From NCBI GenBank assembly GCA_030610025.1, contig JAUWSP010000251.1, forward strand, positions 1 to 5,073: DNA of 5,073 nucleotides, in the 5' to 3' direction. The stretch comes from Acidobacteriota bacterium. GTDB taxonomy: Bacteria > Acidobacteriota > Thermoanaerobaculia > Multivoradales > JAHEKO01. Position numbers and translations under genes: made by a program. Of the stretch, positions 1-5,073 are shown piece after piece. Under the pieces are notes generated by a model. The model made no database searches. It was given only the letters and a program-made list of their open reading frames with translations, and was not told where the DNA came from. Position 1 is the stretch's first letter. Each line of letters starts with the position of its first letter.

Positions 1-687
1 GGCCTCTAGCTCGTCCACCGCCGGAGCCTCGACACTCGACGCCACCTCGTCGAGAACCGCTGGAGCCGCCTCCAACTCCTCCCCAGACTCTTCCGCATCC
101 GTTTCAATCGCGAACTGTTCGGCCTCGACGAGCAGTGCCTCTCGAGCGAGACCTGCTGGGCCCTCATCGTCTTCAGGCGCAACGGATTGACGATCTGCTA
201 CGACTTCGAATTCCTCCCAGAGATCGTCCAGAGTGACTTCGGTTGAAGCCGGGTCTGCCAGCTCTCGAGCCGTCACCTGGACCTCGACGGCGGAGGCATC
301 AGCTTCCAGATCGAGCAGGGGAATATCCTTCTGATGATAGTGATCCAACACCACCGGCAGGAGTTTCTGGCTGGCTTCATCGAGGCTGATAAAGCGCACG
401 GTCACCCCAGCGACCTCGCCTGAAGATGGAAGAGGGTCGTGTACCTCGATGACTTCCCCTTCGCCTCGGAGTAGGCGGAATCCGTCGCGAATGCGAAGCT
501 CGAAGCGCAGGGGTGAGTGGACCCGTTCCCTGGGCTCGACCTCGAGGAACAACCCCTCCGTACAGATTTTCGAGGCACAGCTCTGAAGAAAGTCCTCGAA
601 ACTGGAGAACTCCAGCACCACAAGGGGTTCGCCTGACTCGGCAGGTGAGCTGCTCGACGACAAATGATCCTGGGGGTAACCGGTCAT
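1..687 (-). CDS. PilZ-like domain protein with long acidic C-terminal tail (partial, runs off left edge)
   Basis: The frame is open from an ATG at 687-685 to the left edge, giving 229 residues with no stop, so the C-terminus is missing. After a Ser-rich stretch (residues 10-14), residues about 24-120 look like a small beta-barrel of the PilZ/TIGR02266 kind. A segment CTEGLFLEV (42-50) sits where PilZ domains have N/D-x-S-x-x-G-x-F. RGEGEVIEV (74-82) and GVTVRFISL (94-102) follow, which is the usual strand order. The arginine-rich c-di-GMP-binding motif and the Asp/Asn-x-Ser signature are not seen, so ligand binding is doubtful. From about 125 on the chain is rich in Glu, Asp, Ala and Val and probably disordered, with a loose EAPAV-type repetition near 207-227. 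No signal peptide or membrane segment is visible. The start is uncertain: no Shine-Dalgarno precedes it and the frame stays open upstream. It is divergent from lepA. The fold call is moderate; the function is unknown. Confidence 0.6.
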   Translation of the reverse strand, partial: MTGYPQDHLSSSSSPAESGEPLVVLEFSSFEDFLQSCASKICTEGLFLEVEPRERVHSPLRFELRIRDGFRLLRGEGEVIEVHDPLPSSGEVAGVTVRFISLDEASQKLLPVVLDHYHQKDIPLLDLEADASAVEVQVTARELADPASTEVTLDDLWEEFEVVADRQSVAPEDDEGPAGLAREALLVEAEQFAIETDAEESGEELEAAPAVLDEVASSVEAPAVDELEA

Positions 688-845
688 CAGGCGAATCCGG
701 GCGCCATTAGGCTTACGATGACCCCATTCTAGCGCCAAAACAGACTCGTGGCTGTGAATTGATCTCTCAACGCTCGACCATCGGAGGTAAACTCACGGCT
801 CGAAAGGCCGTAGCCCTCCAGGGCATCGGGACCGCGGCCGCTACC

Positions 846-863
846 GGGAGAGCATCAGGCGTG
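846..863 (+). promoter_or_regulatory. Ribosome binding site and GTG start that set the lepA N-terminus
   Basis: GGGAGAG at 846-852 lies about 8-10 bases before GTG at 861. The frame is open back to a TTG at 759, which would add 34 residues. LepA proteins normally begin only a few residues before the RNFxIIAHIDHGKST block, and starting at 861 gives a protein of 599 positions, the same length as the E. coli family member. The GTG start is therefore preferred. Confidence 0.6.
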
Positions 864-2162
864 GACTTGATCCGCAATTTCTGCATCATCGCTCACATCG
901 ATCATGGCAAATCGACCCTGGCCGATCGACTGATCCAAAGCTGTGGGGCCGTCCCGGATCGCGAATTCCGCGACCAGATTCTCGATTCGATGGATATCGA
1001 GCGCGAGCGGGGCATCACGATCAAGAGCAACACCGTGACCCTGATCTATGAAGCCCTGGACGGGAATCGGTACACGCTGAACCTGATCGACACGCCCGGT
1101 CATGTCGACTTCTCACACGAAGTCCGCCGCTCGTTGATGTCTTGCGACGGCGCTCTCCTGCTGGTCGATGCCTCGCAAGGGGTCGAGGCCCAGACCGTAG
1201 CCAATCTCTACCTGGCCATGGAGTACGACCTCGAGTTGGTGCCGGTGATCTACAAGATCGACCTTCCATCCGCCGATGTGGAACGCGCTCGCGAGGAGAT
1301 CTCCGAGGATCTGGGGCTGGATCCCTACGAGGCCGTACTCTGCTCGGCCAAACAGGGGATCGGAATCGAAGATGTTCTCGAAGCCGTGGTGCACAAGCTC
1401 CCCCCACCCACCGGAGACCCAGAGGCGAAGCTTCAAGCCCTGATCTTCGATGCGCAATACGACGCGTACAGGGGCGTCGTGATGATCTGTCGAGTCAAGG
1501 ACGGTCGCCTTCGGCCAGGCCAGCGGATTCGCCTCATGCACTCTGACAAGGAGTTCGACATCGAGGAGGTCGGGCAACTCCAACTCCGCAGGGTCGAGAC
1601 CGATGAGCTGGCCGCGGGAGCGGTGGGCTACGTCATCGCTGGCATCAAGACCGTGCGGGACATCGCGATCGGCGATACCATCACCGAGGCACAGAACCCT
1701 GCCAGCGAGCCCCTGCCCGGGTACAAGGAGGCCAAACCCGTTGTCTTTTCCTCGATCTATCCGATGTCCACGGACGACTACGAGGATCTGGCGACGGCGC
1801 TCGACAAGCTATCCCTCAACGACGCGGCTCTGACCTACGAAAAGGACTCCTCGGCCGCCCTCGGCTTCGGCTTCCGCTGCGGATTCCTGGGTCTCCTTCA
1901 CCTCGATGTCGTACAAGAGAGGCTGAAGAGGGAATACGGCCTTTCCCTGATCTTGTCCGCCCCATCGGTGCGCTACGAGATCACCTTGCAGAGTGGTGAG
2001 GAGATCGCGGTCGACAATCCGAGCCTCTATCCCGATCCGTCCCAGATCGAGAGCGCTACCGAGCCCTACATCAAGGCCTCGATCATGATGCCCGAGCGCT
2101 ACATCGGAGTCGTCATGGAGCTGTGCCGGGAGAAGCGAGGCCTGAACACGACTTTCAACTAA
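861..2162 (+). CDS. lepA: LepA N-terminal fragment: G domain to middle of domain V, ends at premature TAA
   Basis: As it would be translated, this is 433 residues. G1 is AHIDHGKST (11-19), the switch I motif is RGITI (50-54), G3 is DTPGHVD (77-83) with the catalytic-type His at 81, and G5 is SAK (162-164). G4 should read NKID but is YKID (131-134), codon TAC at 1251-1253. The Asn normally contacts the guanine base, so nucleotide affinity or specificity should suffer; this follows from translational GTPases generally and is not measured here. Domain II has DAQYDAYRGVV (197-207) and domain III has LGFGFRCGFLGLLH (334-347), both typical of LepA. The fragment stops after RGLNTTFN, about halfway through domain V, so it lacks the second half of that domain and the whole C-terminal domain that reaches toward the peptidyl-transferase centre. 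Such a fragment is unlikely to be a working EF4. Confidence 0.75.
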   Translation: MDLIRNFCIIAHIDHGKSTLADRLIQSCGAVPDREFRDQILDSMDIERERGITIKSNTVTLIYEALDGNRYTLNLIDTPGHVDFSHEVRRSLMSCDGALLLVDASQGVEAQTVANLYLAMEYDLELVPVIYKIDLPSADVERAREEISEDLGLDPYEAVLCSAKQGIGIEDVLEAVVHKLPPPTGDPEAKLQALIFDAQYDAYRGVVMICRVKDGRLRPGQRIRLMHSDKEFDIEEVGQLQLRRVETDELAAGAVGYVIAGIKTVRDIAIGDTITEAQNPASEPLPGYKEAKPVVFSSIYPMSTDDYEDLATALDKLSLNDAALTYEKDSSAALGFGFRCGFLGLLHLDVVQERLKREYGLSLILSAPSVRYEITLQSGEEIAVDNPSLYPDPSQIESATEPYIKASIMMPERYIGVVMELCREKRGLNTTFN

Positions 2163-2165
2163 ATG
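2160..2165 (+). other. In-frame TAA stop followed immediately by ATG inside lepA
   Basis: TAA (2160-2162) and ATG (2163-2165) are consecutive codons in the lepA frame. LepA relatives have Tyr then usually Leu or another hydrophobic residue at these two places. TAC CTG would need two adjacent C-to-A changes; TAC ATG would need only one. TAA followed by A is an efficient termination context, so readthrough is not expected. Confidence 0.85.
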
Positions 2166-2660
2166 GCCGTCGGCAGGGTCGACTTGAACTCTGAGCTTCC
2201 CCTGGCCGAAGTGCTGTTCGATTTCTACGACAAGCTCAAGACCGTTACCCAGGGGTACGGTTCCTTCGACTACGAGATGCTCGACTACCGGCCCACCGAC
2301 CTGGTCAAGGTCGACATCCTGGTCAATGGTGAGCCTGTCGACGCACTCTCCCAGTTGGTCCATCGCGACATGTCGCGGGCAAGGGCGTTGCGCTACTGCG
2401 AGAGGCTCGAGGAGACCATTCCACGGCAGCAATTCAAGATCGCCATTCAGGGTGCCATCGGCGGTCAGATCATCGCCCGGTCAACCATCAACGCCTACCG
2501 CAAGGACGTCACGGCCAAGTGCTATGGCGGCGATATCACTCGCAAACGGAAGCTGCTGGAGAAGCAGCGCGAAGGCAAGAAGAGGATGAAGGTGGTCGGG
2601 GCGGTGGAGATACCGCAATCGGCCTTCATGGCGGTACTCAAGTCCGACCCCCAGAAGTGA
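2163..2660 (+). CDS. lepA: LepA C-terminal fragment: second half of domain V plus LepA C-terminal domain
   Basis: This frame starts with an ATG directly abutting the TAA (TAAATG) and runs 165 residues in the same frame as the upstream part. It holds the end of domain V ([17 protein letters not shown], then [12 protein letters not shown]) and the complete LepA C-terminal domain. The latter includes [21 protein letters not shown] and [17 protein letters not shown], all strongly conserved in the family. It has no GTPase domain. No well-spaced Shine-Dalgarno precedes the ATG; the nearest purine-rich stretch (AAGCGAGG) is too far upstream. Expression as a separate protein would depend on stop-restart reinitiation. 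Its stop overlaps the hemW start, so whether ribosomes reach this piece also matters for hemW translation. More likely it is the detached tail of one interrupted gene than an independent gene. Confidence 0.55.
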   Translation: MAVGRVDLNSELPLAEVLFDFYDKLKTVTQGYGSFDYEMLDYRPTDLVKVDILVNGEPVDALSQLVHRDMSRARALRYCERLEETIPRQQFKIAIQGAIGGQIIARSTINAYRKDVTAKCYGGDITRKRKLLEKQREGKKRMKVVGAVEIPQSAFMAVLKSDPQK

Positions 2661-3853
2661 GCGATTTCAGCGGCCCCGGACTCTACATCCACGTTCCCTT
2701 CTGCACCCATATCTGCCCCTACTGCGATTTTTCGGTCCTGACAGGAGATCGGGCCTGGCAGGCTCGATATCTGCAGCATCTGTTGATGGAGATCGAGCTC
2801 TTGACAGATTCAGGGTGGCCGGATCGGGGCCCGGAGCCACCCCGGCAGCCGTTCGATACGATCTACTTCGGCGGCGGAACCCCCTCGATGCTGCAGCCCG
2901 AGCATCTCGAGAGCATTCTCGAGGCAGTCAGGGCCAGGCTCCCGGTCCGCACCGATGCCTGGCTGTTCCTGGAGGCCAATCCCGAGGATGTCACCCTCGC
3001 AACAGCCGCGACCTGGCGGCAGATGGGGTTCCGCACGATCAGCCTGGGGGTGCAGTCCTTCGCTTCGGACAACCTCGCTTTCCTGGGACGACAGCACTCA
3101 CCGCGGATTGCGAGGCGGAGTCTGGAGGTCGCCATCGCCGCCGGTTTCGATACGGTGGCCATGGACCTGATCTATGGCCTGCCAGACCAGACACCGACGG
3201 ACTGGCAGCGCGACCTCGACGAGGCTCTGGCTGCTGGTCCGCATCACTTGTCCTGTTACCAGCTGACTGTTCATCCTCGCACACCGTTCGGTTTCCGCCG
3301 GCAGAGGGGTGAGCTCGAGGAGATGGGCAATGACGAGCAGAGCGATCTCTTCGTGCTCACCCATCGTCACCTGCAGGAGGCCGGCTTGCCGGGCTACGAG
3401 GTCTCCAATTTCGCTGCAGGTCCAGAGCATCGCTCCCTCCACAATCAGAAGTACTGGTCCCATACCCCATACCTGGGTCTCGGTCCCTCCGCCCACTCCT
3501 TCGCTGGTCATCACCGATGGTGGAACGCCCGCAAGATCAAGGCCTGGATGGCACCGCTGGGAGAGGGCCGGTTACCGATCGAGAGCAGCGAGCAATTGGG
3601 GCTCCAGAGCCTCGTCCTGGAGAGCCTCATGTTGGGCCTGAGGACCTACGCCGGCGTCGACTTCGATGCCTTGCCCGGCGGCACCGGACAGGGGCTTTGG
3701 GAGGAAAACGAGGCTGCGATCGACCGGCTCGTGGAGAGTGGGTTGGCCACGGTCGAAGGCTCCTGCCTGCGCCCGACCCTTCGCGGCCTGGCAGTCGCAG
3801 ATACCCTGGCTCGATCCCTCGATCTCGGCTCTCTGCGGGAAGAGCCACGCTAG
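2657..3853 (+). CDS. hemW: HemW, radical-SAM heme chaperone
   Basis: HemW (formerly annotated as an oxygen-independent coproporphyrinogen III oxidase-like protein, HemN2) binds heme and a 4Fe-4S cluster and is thought to hand heme to respiratory enzymes. From GTG 2657 the protein is 398 residues, normal for HemW. The radical-SAM cluster motif is [10 protein letters not shown] with Cys at 16, 20 and 23. It lacks the extra Cys two residues after the third that marks true HemN. GGGTPS (72-77) is the SAM-binding glycine motif, followed by EANPEDVT (106-113), SLGVQSF (129-135) and YGLPDQT (173-179). HNQKYW (262-267) is the HNxxYW motif of HemW linked to heme binding, and GLGPSAHS follows. The C-terminal HemN domain covers about 310-385. 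The start overlaps the lepA stop as GTGA; the frame is open further upstream to 2519, but that would run inside lepA and add residues not found in HemW. No strong Shine-Dalgarno is seen, consistent with coupling to lepA. Confidence 0.93.
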   Translation: MSDFSGPGLYIHVPFCTHICPYCDFSVLTGDRAWQARYLQHLLMEIELLTDSGWPDRGPEPPRQPFDTIYFGGGTPSMLQPEHLESILEAVRARLPVRTDAWLFLEANPEDVTLATAATWRQMGFRTISLGVQSFASDNLAFLGRQHSPRIARRSLEVAIAAGFDTVAMDLIYGLPDQTPTDWQRDLDEALAAGPHHLSCYQLTVHPRTPFGFRRQRGELEEMGNDEQSDLFVLTHRHLQEAGLPGYEVSNFAAGPEHRSLHNQKYWSHTPYLGLGPSAHSFAGHHRWWNARKIKAWMAPLGEGRLPIESSEQLGLQSLVLESLMLGLRTYAGVDFDALPGGTGQGLWEENEAAIDRLVESGLATVEGSCLRPTLRGLAVADTLARSLDLGSLREEPR

Positions 3854-3900
3854 CCTGTCACCGCAAGGTTCGAGTCCGGTTCTGAAGGCCGATGCCCGGG

Positions 3901-4500
3901 CTAGAACCCGAGTCGCCGCCGATCTTCTGGGGTGTCTACGTCCTGCAGCGGCGCCGAGTCCGCCAAGGGCAGCTCGACGATGCCGTCGGCGTGAAGCGGG
4001 AAGAGCTGCCTCCCTCCGGCGTCTCCTTCGAGGCGCTCCAGCTCTGAAAACAGGCTTCGAGCGAAGAGCACGGGGGCGCCCCTGGTTCCCCCGAAGGTCG
4101 GTACCACGATCGGCCCGCCTGTGGTCTCGAACAATCCGATCAGGTCATCGATCAGGTCGACGTCCAGGTGCGGCTGATCCACGGGCATGAACAGGGTGCC
4201 CGAGGACTCGCTTCCGACCGCCCTGAGACCGGCCCTTACAGAGCTGGCCTGACCGGCTGAGAAACCGGGGTTCTCTACGACCCCGACCTGCAGCCCGTCG
4301 AGCGCCGCAGAGACCTGGTCGGCACGGTGACCTACAACCACGACGACCTCAGCCAGCCGTGAGCTCAGAGCTCGTCTCGCGACTCTTCTGACCAGGGTCT
4401 CGCCTTCGATGGGCCAAAGTTGTTTCGGAAGATCGGTACCGAACCGCGACGAGGGACCCGCCGCCAGAATCACGCCGGAGACGGCCAAGCTAGACGGCAT
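3901..4500 (-). CDS. mocA: MocA-type molybdenum cofactor cytidylyltransferase (NTP transferase family)
   Basis: MocA transfers CMP from CTP to molybdopterin to make the cytosine-dinucleotide cofactor of xanthine dehydrogenase-type enzymes. The 199-residue product is a single nucleotidyltransferase Rossmann domain. The nucleotide loop LAAGPSSRFG (12-21) leads to PKQLWP (25-30). LAAG is MocA-like, where MobA has LAGG. Then come VGHRADQV (56-63), NPGFSAGQASSVRAGL (77-92), the metal-site region PVDQP (106-110), GAPVLF (141-146), GDAGGRQL (159-166) and the closing DVDTPEDRRRL (187-197). The loop before PKQ is about two residues longer than in many MocA proteins. The start at 4500 places Met 11 residues before LAAG, the usual distance. 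An alternative ATG at 4524 adds eight residues, and neither has a good Shine-Dalgarno. It overlaps the end of the upstream xdhC-like gene by 11 bases, suggesting one transcript and a shared job. A cytidylyltransferase for another substrate cannot be excluded. Confidence 0.82.
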   Translation of the reverse strand: MPSSLAVSGVILAAGPSSRFGTDLPKQLWPIEGETLVRRVARRALSSRLAEVVVVVGHRADQVSAALDGLQVGVVENPGFSAGQASSVRAGLRAVGSESSGTLFMPVDQPHLDVDLIDDLIGLFETTGGPIVVPTFGGTRGAPVLFARSLFSELERLEGDAGGRQLFPLHADGIVELPLADSAPLQDVDTPEDRRRLGF

Positions 4501-5073
4501 CCTTCGGGGCCCCTGTGCGCCCATGATGAACGGCTACCATCTGCGCAGCGATGGCCAGGGCGATCTCCACCGCTCGCCGGCCGCCGAGGTCGAGGCCTAT
4601 GGGCGCATGCAAGCGCCTCAGATCCTGGTCGGAATAGCCCTTCTCTCTCAGCACCGACAGCCTCTTCTCGTGAGATTTCTTCGAACCCAGCACACCGATA
4701 TAGCGAACCGGGCTGCGCAGTGCCGATTCGATCGCCGGCAGATCGATCTTGGGATCGTGACTCAGCACGGCCACGAAGCAACTCTCGTCGAGTCCGACCT
4801 TCAGCAGGGCTTCCTGGGGCCAGGCGCCAATTCGTCGGTCTGCACCGGCGAACCTCTCCTGCTCCAGAAAGGCAGCTCGCGGGTCGATCAGCACTGTTTG
4901 GAATTCCAGCTCCCGGGCCAACCGAATCAGGTGTTCGGCAACGTGGACAGCGCCGACAACGACGAGCTTCAGCGGTGGCGCTACGACCTCGAAAAAGGCA
5001 TCGATCGTCGCAACCTCGTCGTCGAAGGTCTTGCGTGCGGAACGCCGGGCTGGAATCAGTTGTTCAGCATAGA
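4490..5073 (-). CDS. xdhC: XdhC/CoxI family molybdenum-enzyme maturation protein (partial, N-terminus beyond right edge)
   Basis: XdhC/CoxI proteins bind the molybdenum cofactor and help sulfurate it and insert it into molybdenum hydroxylases. The visible 193 residues are the C-terminal Rossmann (XdhC_C) domain. VVVGAVHVAEHL is its nucleotide-binding-type turn, with GAVH being the form found in one branch of the family and GAGH in the other. TVLIDPRAAF ends the second strand, followed by LSHDPKIDLPAI, RYIGVLGSKKSHEKR and HAPIGLDLGGRRAVEIALAI, all in family order, then AVHHGR and a TAG stop at 4492-4490. The reading frame is open without a stop from the window edge, and the N-terminal XdhC_CoxI domain (PF02625) would lie beyond it. 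A TTG at 4921 is not the real start because it falls inside the Rossmann fold. The gene overlaps the mocA start, the usual partner. Which molybdenum enzyme it serves is not visible. Confidence 0.85.
   Translation of the reverse strand, partial: YAEQLIPARRSARKTFDDEVATIDAFFEVVAPPLKLVVVGAVHVAEHLIRLARELEFQTVLIDPRAAFLEQERFAGADRRIGAWPQEALLKVGLDESCFVAVLSHDPKIDLPAIESALRSPVRYIGVLGSKKSHEKRLSVLREKGYSDQDLRRLHAPIGLDLGGRRAVEIALAIAAQMVAVHHGRTGAPKDAV

Larger units (their letters stand above)
861..2660 (+). pseudogene. lepA: lepA (EF4) interrupted by an in-frame TAA at codon 434: whole-gene view
   Basis: Read through the TAA, this frame encodes a complete LepA: 599 positions with every domain in order. These are the G domain (about 1-187), domain II (about 188-281), domain III (about 293-370), domain V (about 400-480) and the unique C-terminal domain (about 487-599). 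LepA is a cytoplasmic ribosome-binding translational GTPase. Both sides of the stop are in the same frame and align to the family without gaps, so the cause is base substitution, not a frameshift. The family pattern here is FN-Tyr-Leu/Met (TAC CTG or similar), where this sequence has TAA ATG. The stop falls inside domain V, not at a domain boundary, which argues against a natural two-subunit split. A second defect is Tyr at residue 131 in the NKID motif. The rest, including the C-terminal domain, is well preserved, so any decay is recent. A consensus error or strain variant is an equally live explanation. Confidence 0.7.

Noticed and set aside
726..759. Minus-strand promoter for the PilZ-like gene: TAGAAT at 731-726 as -10 and TTCACA at 759-754 as -35.
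   Set aside because: Each box matches five of six consensus bases, but the 22-base spacing is too long for a sigma-70 promoter.
759..860. N-terminal extension of LepA from TTG at 759 (34 extra residues).
   Set aside because: No Shine-Dalgarno before the TTG, no resemblance to LepA N-termini, and the GTG at 861 has one and gives the family length.
2160..2162. Stop-codon recoding or an alternative genetic code reading TAA as an amino acid.
   Set aside because: TAA is not a known selenocysteine or pyrrolysine codon, the following A favours termination, and no other gene in the window contains an internal TAA that would support reassignment.
1021..2432. Long antisense open frames over lepA (128, 156 and 207 residues).
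   Set aside because: They mirror a strongly supported LepA reading frame, as expected for GC-rich codon use, and show no recognisable domain.
2519..2656. hemW frame extended upstream to 2519.
   Set aside because: The added 46 residues are Arg/Glu/Gly-rich shadow translation of the conserved LepA C-terminus; HemW starts shortly before the YIHVPFC block.
3867..3877. GGTTCGAGTCC in the hemW-mocA gap matches the tRNA T-loop (B-box) consensus, hinting at a tRNA or integration scar.
   Set aside because: The flanking bases pair for only two positions of the T stem, no acceptor stem or CCA follows, and hemW coding sequence occupies where the rest of a tRNA would be.
3878..3908. Inverted repeat GGTTCT (3878-3883) and AGAACC (3903-3908) between the convergent genes as a possible bidirectional terminator.
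   Set aside because: Only six pairs around a 19-base loop, no U-tract on either strand, and it overlaps the mocA stop. Too weak to call.

Overview
This is a GC-rich bacterial chromosomal segment with tightly packed, mostly housekeeping genes. All three stop codons are used, so the standard code applies. No transposase, phage gene, CRISPR array or RNA gene was recognised. The style of the LepA and HemW proteins, together with a non-canonical PilZ-like protein, fits a deep-branching group such as Acidobacteriota or a deltaproteobacterial-type lineage. That placement is inference from residue patterns and is uncertain.

Layout: (a) 1-687, minus strand: the N-terminal 229 residues of a PilZ-like protein with a long acidic tail, running off the left edge. 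(b) 688-860: a short divergent intergenic region with the lepA ribosome binding site and an unexplained second, stronger Shine-Dalgarno-like sequence. (c) 861-2660, plus strand: lepA, the ribosome-associated back-translocase GTPase EF4. It is full length for the family (600 codons including the stop) but interrupted at codon 434 by an in-frame TAA, followed at once by an in-frame ATG. (d) 2657-3853, plus strand: hemW, a radical-SAM heme chaperone, overlapping the lepA stop by four bases (GTGA). (e) 3854-3900: a 47-base convergent gap. (f) 3901-4500, minus strand: a MocA-type cytidylyltransferase. (g) 4490-5073, minus strand: the C-terminal part of an XdhC/CoxI family protein, running off the right edge.

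Two functional units are visible. The lepA-hemW pair is an old gene neighbourhood, also known from Bacillus, and looks translationally coupled. The xdhC-mocA pair probably serves maturation of a molybdenum hydroxylase (xanthine dehydrogenase or CO dehydrogenase type) by making and loading the cytosine-dinucleotide form of the cofactor; no structural subunits of such an enzyme lie in the window.

The most notable observation is that lepA carries two independent-looking defects in an otherwise well-preserved frame: the stop at codon 434 inside domain V, and Tyr in place of the near-invariant Asn of the guanine-recognition NKxD motif (residue 131). Either this lineage is losing LepA, or the copy is a variant or sequence error, or the protein is made in two pieces. 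The sequence alone cannot decide. I did not find convincing evidence of a novel multi-gene system.
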